Below are positions 53,639 to 61,560 of a stretch of 64,000 bases of DNA, piece after piece. The notes beneath the pieces were generated by a model, which ran no database searches, had not been told where the DNA came from, and saw only the letters and a list, made by a program, of their open reading frames with translations. Position 1 is the stretch's first letter, and the number at the start of each line of letters is the position of its first letter. A program made the translations under genes and the position numbers. This DNA comes from Phycisphaerales bacterium (GTDB lineage: Bacteria; Planctomycetota; Phycisphaerae; Phycisphaerales; UBA1924). Location: contig WFPK01000053.1 in NCBI GenBank assembly GCA_015487555.1, positions 1-64,000 on the forward strand. The letters run 5' to 3'.

Positions 53639-54844
53639 TTACCGACACCCGGCATTGAACGAGCTGAGAAAGGCTGAGACATCGAAGAAGTTGTACAGCC
53701 CGTCGTTTGTAAAATCCGCCACCGGGTCGTTGGCGTCAAAGGCGCTCAAGAATGTCGAGATATCGAAGAAGTTGAGCAATCCATCGCCGGTGAGATCGGC
53801 TGGGCACAAGGGAAAGCATCCGGGTTCGGGTTGGTTTACATCCCATCCGTTGCCGCCAAAGGCGACAATGGCATCAAGCGAGCGATCATTGAATGCGCCG
53901 TATCCGATGAATCCTTCCGCTTCAACTTGTGCAAGAAAGTCACTTGCCCGCGCATTGTTCTCGGAAGCGGATTGGTTATTCCGGTTGATGATGTAGTCCG
54001 TGACCAGCACCGCTTTGCTGTTGAGTTTGTATGTGCGGAGCAGATCGAGTGCGTAGCTGGTCTGGGCTGGAAGCTGCGGAGCAAGCTCGTCATACCACAC
54101 ATCCTCTCGCCCGACCCCATTGATCGAGGCGAAGTAGTCAGCTGTTTCTGAATCAAGCTCGCCGTTGTCGTTGAGGATGATGTCCACCCCACCCTGAGGG
54201 AAAACCAGAAAATCCACATCGCTGCGTACGACACGCGCGTGGCGGGCGATTTCCTCGACAAAGTCGATCATCTCGGTGCGGGCCTGGGCGCGCGGGCGTT
54301 CGACGATGCCATCGGGCGATGACCAGAAGTAAAAAGCATCAATGATATCGAGATACACCCCATCAAACCCCGCATCAATAATCGCATCATACGGCGAGGT
54401 GTAAGGCCCCGCATCCGTTCCAACGATCAAATGCTGCCATTGAGGCATCCAGTAGCGAACCTTGAAGTTGCCTTCCCAGTCCGGATTGGTCGGGCCCAGC
54501 CACGCGGGGGCGACGCCCGGGATCGGATTGTTGTCATCATCAATCCATCCGGGATCAAAGTAATCTCGATATGACTCAGCTTCGCCAATCGACAGGTACG
54601 CGAGCACTTTCTTCGGGCACGGGCCATCAGACCGGATCTGCTCAATTTCCTGGGCGGTGAAGGCGGTTGCCTGCGATCCGTCAGCAGTAGGCTCAAGGAT
54701 CAACCAATCAACATCGGCATCAATGAGCTGTTGCACCGTCATGGCGTCGGGTTGAAGCACATAGAGCAAGTCTTGACGCTGACCCAGAGCGTATGGAGTG
54801 GTGAGCATCAAGAGAACGCTGCCGAATAAAAACGATCTGTGCAT
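53639..54844 (-). CDS. GH114-like (TM1410-type) secreted protein with GC-type dockerin tail
   Basis: The 401-residue protein has a signal peptide (FGSVLLMLTTPYALGQ). A TIM-barrel-like domain follows: LIDADVDWLILEPTA, PKKVLAYLSIGEAESYRDYF, YWMPQWQHLI, DAGFDGVYLDIIDAFYFW, DFLVFPQGGVDIILND and TDYIINRNNQS. This sequence pattern fits the TM1410/MJ1477 family, related to glycoside hydrolase 114 (endo-alpha-1,4-polygalactosaminidase). Such enzymes cleave galactosaminogalactan-type exopolysaccharide; activity here is inferred. The tail (LTGDGLLNFFDISTFLSAF; TNDGLYNFFDVSAFLSSF) ends AGCR. Confidence 0.8.
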   Translation of the reverse strand: MHRSFLFGSVLLMLTTPYALGQRQDLLYVLQPDAMTVQQLIDADVDWLILEPTADGSQATAFTAQEIEQIRSDGPCPKKVLAYLSIGEAESYRDYFDPGWIDDDNNPIPGVAPAWLGPTNPDWEGNFKVRYWMPQWQHLIVGTDAGPYTSPYDAIIDAGFDGVYLDIIDAFYFWSSPDGIVERPRAQARTEMIDFVEEIARHARVVRSDVDFLVFPQGGVDIILNDNGELDSETADYFASINGVGREDVWYDELAPQLPAQTSYALDLLRTYKLNSKAVLVTDYIINRNNQSASENNARASDFLAQVEAEGFIGYGAFNDRSLDAIVAFGGNGWDVNQPEPGCFPLCPADLTGDGLLNFFDISTFLSAFDANDPVADFTNDGLYNFFDVSAFLSSFNAGCR

Positions 54845-54900
54845 ACCGAATCTCCAAAGAGGAAAACCAGTATCCTGTTCGCCTTCGATTCTCTGCGGTT

Positions 54901-54917
54901 CTCTTGATATACAAGAG
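54901..54917. repeat. small inverted repeat after rho
   Basis: CTCTTG and CAAGAG with a 5-base loop, 3 bases past the rho stop; on the + strand TTTTAT follows. It could be a weak terminator or rho 3' end structure. Confidence 0.35.
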
Positions 54918-54919
54918 TT

Positions 54920-56134
54920 TTATGATCCGACCAGCGCTTCATTGGTCTCAAAGCGTTGCAGTGCTGCCAGGAGCTGCTCGACCTGCACAGGCGGCGGCAT
55001 ATTGAGCATCCGTCGGCGAAGAGCGGTAATGGTCTGCAATGGCTTGTCTTCGATGAGCAAATCCTCTTTGCGTGTGCCGCTGGCAGCGAGGTTGATCGCG
55101 GGGAAGAGTCGTTTCTCAGCGATCTTGCGATCGAGAATCAGCTCCATATTGCCCGTGCCTTTGAACTCCTCGAAGATCACCTGATCGCCTTGGCTGCCGG
55201 TATCGACCAGGCAGGTGGCGATGATGGTGAGCGACCCACCCTCTTCGGTATTGCGCGCTGCGCCGAAGATTTGCTTGGGGATTTCGAGGGCCTTCGAGTC
55301 GATCCCCCCCGACATCGTGCGCCCAGAGCTGGCGTGCTTGTTCGAGCGGTTGAATGCCCGTCCGATCCGGGTGAGCGAATCGAGCACGATAAACACATGC
55401 TTGCCTGCTTCGACCATGGCTTTGGCCCGTTCGATCGTGGTGATCGAGAGTTCGATGTGCTTGGCGATATCATGATCGTTGCTCGATGCGAAGAGCTCGA
55501 TCTGCTCGCGTTTCCAAGGCTTGTCCCAAGGCTCGTCGCCGTCACGCTGGGCAGCGTTGCCGTGAAATGTGCGGAGGAAATCCGTCACTTCCTCGGGGCG
55601 CTCGTCAATGAGCAATGCCATCACATGCACATCAGGGTGATTCATCAGCACCGCGGTGGTGATGTCCTTGAGCAGCGTCGTCTTGCCCGCTTTGGGAGGC
55701 GAAACAATCAATCCTCGCTGTCCACGCCCGATCGGGCAGAAGAGATCAATCAATCGGCACACCGGCGGACACCCGGGATACTCGAGTGTCAAGCGTGGGG
55801 CCGGGTCAATACTCGTCAAATCCGCAAACTGCTTGCGCGACGCGAAGTCTTCGGGGCTCATCCCTTCGATTTCGATGAACCGCTCGACCACCGGACGAGG
55901 CTTGCGAGGCCCAGATGGCCCGCGCCCCCTTCGGCGTCTTCGGGGCTTCTTCTCCACGACCTCCACCTCGACGCGCAATCCATCACGCAACGGTAAATTC
56001 TCCCCGAAATGAACAGGGACAAACGGATCGTCGGGAGCTTCAAGCGTCTTGGCGGTGGTGTCCGAGAGTTGTCGAACACGCCCCTCAGAACGCTTTGGCC
56101 ATTCCAGTATGCCAGTCAGCGTGGTTGTAGACAT
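54920..56134 (-). CDS. rho: transcription termination factor Rho
   Basis: From ATG 56134 the 404-residue protein has a short basic N-terminal insert (KKPRRRRRGRGPSGPRKPRP) after an OB-like start (LTGILEWPKRSEGRVRQL). The full motor core follows: Walker A SPPKAGKTTLLKDI, VMALLIDERPEEVTDFLR (Q-loop region), FIVLDSLTRIGRAFNR, SGRTMSGGIDSKALEIPKQI and GTGNMELILDRKIAEKRLFP. It is an RNA-dependent hexameric helicase that ends transcription. The Arg-rich insert is a feature of many planctomycete and actinobacterial Rho proteins. It is divergent from ptsI. Confidence 0.96.
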   Translation of the reverse strand: MSTTTLTGILEWPKRSEGRVRQLSDTTAKTLEAPDDPFVPVHFGENLPLRDGLRVEVEVVEKKPRRRRRGRGPSGPRKPRPVVERFIEIEGMSPEDFASRKQFADLTSIDPAPRLTLEYPGCPPVCRLIDLFCPIGRGQRGLIVSPPKAGKTTLLKDITTAVLMNHPDVHVMALLIDERPEEVTDFLRTFHGNAAQRDGDEPWDKPWKREQIELFASSNDHDIAKHIELSITTIERAKAMVEAGKHVFIVLDSLTRIGRAFNRSNKHASSGRTMSGGIDSKALEIPKQIFGAARNTEEGGSLTIIATCLVDTGSQGDQVIFEEFKGTGNMELILDRKIAEKRLFPAINLAASGTRKEDLLIEDKPLQTITALRRRMLNMPPPVQVEQLLAALQRFETNEALVGS

Positions 56135-56453
56135 GTGTTTTCTTGTTTCACAACAGACCTCATGCATAACACACAGTAAAATCTGAAGCGTAGTTCGTGC
56201 ATCTCGTCCGCGTTATCTGGTGGCTGACAGGTCGGCCCACCAAGTCTCGGCCGTCGATGCGATTGCTGGAAGTATACACCGGGTATCAACAGAATCCTAC
56301 TCCAAATCCTCAAGCATCCCCCGAGATGGGTGCCGTGGCCTCCAATTCGTGCCCCTGCCCTTGGCCTTGCTAAGATAGGGGATCGTTGGCGCTCAGAGAG
56401 CGACTTTTTATCGCCCCTGGTTATCGCCCCTCACTGTCGCCCCTGGAACACGC
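56135..56453. other. 319-base divergent region between rho and ptsI
   Basis: No gene seen. Both promoters must lie here, but no -35/-10 pair stands out. A 5-bp hairpin (CGCTC/GAGCG) followed by CTTTTT is near 56390-56410. The last 45 bases carry a 13-base tandem repeat. Confidence 0.5.
56411..56444 (+). repeat. 13-base tandem repeat immediately upstream of ptsI
   Basis: TCGCCCCT recurs at 56411, 56424 and 56437, a period of 13, ending 9 bases before the start codon. No purine-rich ribosome-binding site is present in the same interval. Confidence 0.75.
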
Positions 56454-58214
56454 ATGCAGACCTTGCGAGGCATCCCAGTATCCCCCGGATTTGTGATCGG
56501 GCGCATCTTCGTCATCGAGGATGAATCCCGCCCGCGCGTCCACAAACGCGAGATTGACCCCGCCGATGTTCCCGCCGAGCTCGAACGCTACGAGTTCGCC
56601 CGCGCCGCTTCGATCAGCGAGCTCAACGAGCTCCACAAAACCGCAGCCGACGAAATGGGCAAAGAGGCCGCCAAAATCTTCCTCTTCCACATCGGCGTGC
56701 TCTGCGATCCCTCCGTGATGACTCCGATCAAAAAAATGATCGAAGAAGAGCATCTCAACGCTGAGTATGCGATCTCGAGCACCTTCAACACCATCGCCAA
56801 AAAATTCGCCAACCACCCCGATTCCACCTTCCAGTCCAAGGTCGATGACCTTCGCGATCTCGCATCGCGCCAGCTCGAAAACCTCGATACCAGGAAGAAA
56901 GTCTCGATCACCAACCTCAACGAAGGCACCGTCATTGTCGCCCGCGATCTGACCCCATCGCAGACCGCCGGGTTCGATCGAACCAAAGTCGCCGCCTTTG
57001 TCACCGCGCTGGGCGGCCGAACCAGCCACACCGCGATCGTCGCTGGAGCACTCAATCTCCCCGCAGTGGTCGGGGTCAAAGGGCTCCTCTCGCAGGCCAA
57101 CGATGGGCAAAGAATCATCGTCGATGGCGAAAAAGGACTCATCATCCTCGACCCCGATGATGAAACCATCGAACACTACCACCAGGCGCAAATCCGTGCC
57201 CGCCAGGTCAGCCTCTCGCTCCACGAATACGCCAAACTCCCCGCCATCACCGCCGACGGGGTGCACATCACCCTCTTGGGCAATATCGAGTTCGCCCACG
57301 AAATCGACCAGGTCATCAACGACGGCGGCACCGGCATCGGACTCTACCGCACCGAGTTCCTCTTCCTCACACGCCAGAATAAACCCACCGAAGAGGACCA
57401 CTACCGCGCTTACTCCGAGTGCGTCAAACACCTCAAAGGCAAGCCCCTCACCATCCGAACCATCGACCTGGGGGCTGACAAATACACCCAAGAACAAGAA
57501 GAAAACCCTGAACGAAACCCGTACCTTGGGCTGCGTTCGATCCGGTATTGTCTGGTGCATCAGGATATTTTCCGCACCCAGTTGCGGGCGATTCTCCGCG
57601 CCAGCGCCCATGGCCCGATCAAAGTGATGTTCCCGCTGGTGACCAATATCGCCGAGTTCCGTACGGGGAAATATTTCATCCGCGAAGAGATGGAAGAGCT
57701 TGATGAGCAAGGGGTTGCGTACGATAAGGATATCGAGATCGGGATGATGGTCGAGGTACCCGCCGCGGCCCTGATGGCCGGTTCGTTCGCCCGAGAAGTC
57801 GACTTTTTTTCCGTCGGAACCAACGATCTTGTGCAATACACCCTCGCAGTTGACCGAACAAATGAACGGGTCGCGTCTCTATATACCCCGATCCACCCGG
57901 CGGTGCTCAAGCTCATCCGCGATGTGACCCGTGCGGGGCGTCGCCATGAGGTCCCGGTGTCATGCTGCGGGCAATCGGCTGCCGATCCTGTCTTTGCCGC
58001 GTTGCTGTTGGGGCTCGGGGTGCGTACCATCTCAGCAACCGGATCGTCGATCCCTATGCTCAAGAAGACGATTCGTGGGCTGACTGTGTCCCGATGCGAA
58101 CGGATTGCTAAAAAAGCGATCAGTTTCGATTCCGAAGCCGAAGCTGCCAGCTATGTGCGGTCGAGGCTCAGAAAACTTGTCCCCGAGGTGTTCGACGGGC
58201 GTCCCGTCGGCTAG
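56454..58214 (+). CDS. ptsI: phosphoenolpyruvate--protein phosphotransferase (PTS enzyme I)
   Basis: The 586-residue protein is full length. The HPr-binding/phospho-His domain has LRGIPVSPGFVIGRIF and the active-site loop GGRTSHTAIVAGALNLPAVV (His near residue 191). The PEP-binding barrel has GIGLYRTEFLFL, NPYLGLRSIRYCL, GMMVEVPAAALMA, FFSVGTNDLVQYTLAVDRTN and PVSCCGQSAADPVFAALLLG. It passes phosphate from PEP to HPr. No HPr, EIIA or sugar permease gene is in this window. No GAF domain is present, so it is not PtsP. The usual catalytic Cys is present in VSCCGQ. Confidence 0.93.
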   Translation: MQTLRGIPVSPGFVIGRIFVIEDESRPRVHKREIDPADVPAELERYEFARAASISELNELHKTAADEMGKEAAKIFLFHIGVLCDPSVMTPIKKMIEEEHLNAEYAISSTFNTIAKKFANHPDSTFQSKVDDLRDLASRQLENLDTRKKVSITNLNEGTVIVARDLTPSQTAGFDRTKVAAFVTALGGRTSHTAIVAGALNLPAVVGVKGLLSQANDGQRIIVDGEKGLIILDPDDETIEHYHQAQIRARQVSLSLHEYAKLPAITADGVHITLLGNIEFAHEIDQVINDGGTGIGLYRTEFLFLTRQNKPTEEDHYRAYSECVKHLKGKPLTIRTIDLGADKYTQEQEENPERNPYLGLRSIRYCLVHQDIFRTQLRAILRASAHGPIKVMFPLVTNIAEFRTGKYFIREEMEELDEQGVAYDKDIEIGMMVEVPAAALMAGSFAREVDFFSVGTNDLVQYTLAVDRTNERVASLYTPIHPAVLKLIRDVTRAGRRHEVPVSCCGQSAADPVFAALLLGLGVRTISATGSSIPMLKKTIRGLTVSRCERIAKKAISFDSEAEAASYVRSRLRKLVPEVFDGRPVG

Positions 58215-58602
58215 CTCAATCTCGCGTATCTTTGCTCGATCTTTATCAGGTCGCTGCAGAGTCCAACGATTGATCCTCGGCCACGAACAACGCGCAGTCG
58301 TTGGCTCGACCCACCAGAGTTGAGTCAACAGGCCGCCGAGTCATCTAGGTGTGCTCTTCGAGCGATGTGATTGATCTTTGCGATCAATCCGGCGCATGGC
58401 CAAAGCGTGTGCTCCAGATTTGTGGGGCGTGCGTACACCGAGATAACCACGCCAGCCGCTGCCATATTTCAGTGAGCACCGAGTGCACAGGCACCGCGCA
58501 ACTTTACAGCTTCTGCCCCACACGCCCCGACGCGACTCTGCGTTCGTGCGTTTGCATGGCTAGGCCCAAAGTCACTCACTGACCAACAAGGTCACGATAC
58601 CA
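58215..58602 (+). other. 388-base intergenic region, possible structured leader of the RNase E/G gene
   Basis: No gene supported. Inverted repeats are frequent: CCAACGA/TCGTTGG near 58263-58302, a perfect 8-bp stem GATTGATC/GATCAATC at 58369-58389, and TGTGGGGC/GCCCCACA near 58420 and 58517 that could close a 100-base domain. RNase E transcripts in E. coli are controlled through a long structured 5' leader; a similar arrangement is inferred here. Confidence 0.4.
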
Positions 58603-61551
58603 ATGACAGATTTCCTAGAAAACAACGACAACCAATCCAACGAGCCCCAACCCGAAAGCACATCAGAAAGCGTGTCAGAAAAGAAGAGTAAGACGACCAA
58701 GAAGAAAACATCCAAGAAAAAAACCACCAAGAAGGCTGCTTCAAAGAAAACCACCAAGAAGAAGACTTCGAAACAGGTCACTAAAAAAGTCGCCAAGAAA
58801 ACGACCAAAAAGCTTTCCAAGCAAGTTTCCAAGAAGGTTTCCAAGCAAGTTGCCAAAGAGATTTCGCATGAAGATACCGAGCTCGAGCCTGTTGAATCGC
58901 CCGCCGATGAGACAATCGTTCAAGAACCAGTCGCCGAGCTTGAGCCTGAGTCCGAAGCGGAAGTAGACTCCCAGGATTCTCAACAGGATTCTCAAGAGGA
59001 ATCAGCTCCTCGCCGCCCATCGCGGTCGAAGAAAACAGCATCGAAGAAGGCCGCCAAAAAAACAACGCGCAAAGCATCATCATCCAAAGCCGCTGCCTCA
59101 GTGCCGCAGGCCGAGATGATTATCAACTATGTGCCCGGCGAAGAGTGCCGCGTCGCCATGCTCGAAGACGGCAAGCTCGAAGAGCTCATGGTCGAGCCCA
59201 CCGATCGCGTCTCACGCGTGGGCAATATCTATGTCGGGCGGGTCACCAACATCGAGCCCTCGATCCAGGCGGTCTTTGTAGACTTTGGCACCGAAGAAAA
59301 CGGGTTCCTCCATGTCTCGGACCTGCACCCGCAGTACTTTGCCAAAGGCGACGAAAAAACAGAACGCGTCGGCAAGAAAACCCCGCGCAAGAGCCGCCCA
59401 CCGGTGCAAGACTGCATCAAGCGCGGGCAAGAGATCATCGTCCAGGTCCTCAAAGAGGGCGTGGGCACCAAGGGCCCAACCTTGACAAGCTACCTCTCGA
59501 TCCCGGGTCGGTTCCTGGTCATGATGCCGGGCATGGACAAGGTCGGCGTCTCACGCAAGGAAGAAGACGAGGACAAACGCAAAGCTGCCAAGCAGATTCT
59601 TTCTCAGCTCGAACTCCCCGAAGGATTCGGGTTCATCCTCCGCACCGCCGGGTTCGATCGCACCAAGGCCGAGCTCAAGCGCGACCTCTCGTATCTTGCT
59701 CGGCTCTGGAAGGACATGGAATCCCGGCGCAAAGGCGGCAACAAGCCCCGCCTGCTCTACACCGAGTCCGACCTGCTGGTGCGTTCGATCCGCGACCTGC
59801 TGACTTCGGAAGTCTCGCGCGTCGTGATTGATTCCGAACCGGCGCTCAAGCGCGTCGCCCGGTTTGTCAAAATCGCAGCTCCGCGTTCGGGCGCCAAGCT
59901 CTCGCACTACACCGGCACCAAGCCGATCTTCCACGCCTTTGGCATCGAGTCCCAGATCAACGAAATCCACGCCCGCGAGGTCATGCTCCCCTCGGGTGGG
60001 CGATTGGTCATCGACCAGACCGAAGCTTTGGTCGCCATTGATGTCAACTCGGGCAAGTCGCGCGCAGCGCGCGATGCCGAGACCAACGCCTTTCGGACCA
60101 ACATGGAAGCGGTCGATGCCATCTGCCGTCAGCTGCGCCTGCGCGATCTGGGCGGGCTGGTCGTCAACGACCTGATCGACATGCGTTTCCACTCGCACCG
60201 CAAGGAAGTCGAAGCGCGGTTCAACGAGCGCCTCAAGCGCGACCGCGCCAAATCATCCACCGCGCCCATCTCGCCCTTCGGGCTCCTTGAGATGACCCGC
60301 CAGCGGATGCGTGGGTCGATGGAGTCCCAGCACTTTGCCGATTGCCCGATGTGCCACGGGCGCGGGCTCGTCAAGCGCCCCGATTCGGTCGCCGCCACCG
60401 CCCTGCGTGATCTGGCAGCCCTGCTCGATCACCCCAAGGTCCACCGCGCCGAGCTGGTCGTCAACCCCCGCGTCGCCAGCGCCCTGCTCTCGACCAAACG
60501 ATCGAGCCTGACGCGCATCGAGCTGATCTCGGGCAAGATGCTTGATGTCCGTGTGTCCGAATCACTCCCGATCGACCGCGTCTCGTTCTATGCCTACGAC
60601 GAATCGGGCTCGGACATCAATATCGAAAAACTCAAACCCGCCAAGCGCCCCCAGCCCGCGGTTGTCGAATGGCGTGATGAGAGCTCACCCGATGGCTCGT
60701 GGGCGATGGACCCGCTCGATGAGATCGACGAAACCACCGTCCAGAAGCTCGCGGAGGAAATCGCCCGCAAGGCCGAATCTGCCGAGCATGTCGAACTCCC
60801 CGTCGAAGGCGAGCTCGACGAGGGCAGCGAAGCCTTCAAGAAGAAACGCCGCCGTCGCCGAGGCGGGCGCGGGCGCAGCCGATCGGACGAGGGATCAGAA
60901 AACACCGAATCACGCGAAGACGATCGCCCACCGAAGGGTGAATCTGACCAAGACCAATCCAGCGAATCGGGTCAATCCGATGAGCCCGTCGAGCTCGATG
61001 AGAACGGCGAGCCGATCAAGAAGAAGCGCCGCCGCCGTCGTCGTGGCGGTCGTGGCCGTGGTCGATCAGGTGAAGAAGGCAGCCAAGAGAACGATTCATC
61101 GGAAACCGATGCTTCGTCGAGCGATGAGTTTGAGCCCGTTGCCCAGGATTCTTCACCCGAGCAATCAGCGTCATCCTCTGATTCTTCATCCGAAGATTCA
61201 TCCCCACGCCCCCGTCGTCGCCCAAGACGCCGACCATCGAAGAAGGGCTCATCGGACGAGGGTTCCTTGTCCGAGTCGGCTTCGAACGAAGCTCAAGACG
61301 CACCAGCCGACAAACCCGAAGCCGATCGTGTCACCGAGCCCAAACCCAAATCGCGTCGTCGATCGCGCTCGAAAAAACCCGCACCCGAATCGGATTCTGA
61401 GTCCGTTTCCGAATCCGCACCCAAAGCGGAATCCAAGCCTGGATCCAAGCCCGAGCCCGCAGCCGACAAACCCAAACCCAAGCGTGGATTATATTCGAAC
61501 TCCCGTCGAGTCTTGTCCGCCAGCGAACTGGCCAAGCTGGGGCTCGAGTAA
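58603..61551 (+). CDS. RNase E/G-family ribonuclease with histone-H1-like N terminus
   Basis: The 982-residue protein has three parts. Residues 1-165 are intrinsically disordered with lysine-rich SKK/TKK repeats like histone H1 or Hc1 (two patches, about 28-85 and 138-165). The RNase E/G core follows, with an S1 domain at about 205-300 (GNIYVGRVTNIEPSIQAVFV). The catalytic Asp region is VAIDVNSGKSR and NDLIDMRF, and the zinc link CPMCHGRG is near residue 581. The last 280 residues are acidic/arginine-rich (KKKRRRRRGGRGRGR), a likely RNA-binding and degradosome scaffold tail. It processes rRNA and degrades mRNA. dxr starts 10 bases after its stop. Confidence 0.93.
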   Translation: MTDFLENNDNQSNEPQPESTSESVSEKKSKTTKKKTSKKKTTKKAASKKTTKKKTSKQVTKKVAKKTTKKLSKQVSKKVSKQVAKEISHEDTELEPVESPADETIVQEPVAELEPESEAEVDSQDSQQDSQEESAPRRPSRSKKTASKKAAKKTTRKASSSKAAASVPQAEMIINYVPGEECRVAMLEDGKLEELMVEPTDRVSRVGNIYVGRVTNIEPSIQAVFVDFGTEENGFLHVSDLHPQYFAKGDEKTERVGKKTPRKSRPPVQDCIKRGQEIIVQVLKEGVGTKGPTLTSYLSIPGRFLVMMPGMDKVGVSRKEEDEDKRKAAKQILSQLELPEGFGFILRTAGFDRTKAELKRDLSYLARLWKDMESRRKGGNKPRLLYTESDLLVRSIRDLLTSEVSRVVIDSEPALKRVARFVKIAAPRSGAKLSHYTGTKPIFHAFGIESQINEIHAREVMLPSGGRLVIDQTEALVAIDVNSGKSRAARDAETNAFRTNMEAVDAICRQLRLRDLGGLVVNDLIDMRFHSHRKEVEARFNERLKRDRAKSSTAPISPFGLLEMTRQRMRGSMESQHFADCPMCHGRGLVKRPDSVAATALRDLAALLDHPKVHRAELVVNPRVASALLSTKRSSLTRIELISGKMLDVRVSESLPIDRVSFYAYDESGSDINIEKLKPAKRPQPAVVEWRDESSPDGSWAMDPLDEIDETTVQKLAEEIARKAESAEHVELPVEGELDEGSEAFKKKRRRRRGGRGRSRSDEGSENTESREDDRPPKGESDQDQSSESGQSDEPVELDENGEPIKKKRRRRRRGGRGRGRSGEEGSQENDSSETDASSSDEFEPVAQDSSPEQSASSSDSSSEDSSPRPRRRPRRRPSKKGSSDEGSLSESASNEAQDAPADKPEADRVTEPKPKSRRRSRSKKPAPESDSESVSESAPKAESKPGSKPEPAADKPKPKRGLYSNSRRVLSASELAKLGLE

Positions 61552-61560
61552 GGAGTCGGC

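Noticed and set aside
56421-57836. 471-codon open frame antisense to ptsI
   Set aside because: It mirrors the ptsI reading frame, has Phe/Asp/Gly-rich composition typical of antisense of GC-rich genes and no recognisable domain.
58215-58602. tRNA, RNase P RNA or 6S RNA gene
   Set aside because: No T-loop GTTCGA with cloverleaf pairing and no RNase P core were found; kept only as a possible structured leader.
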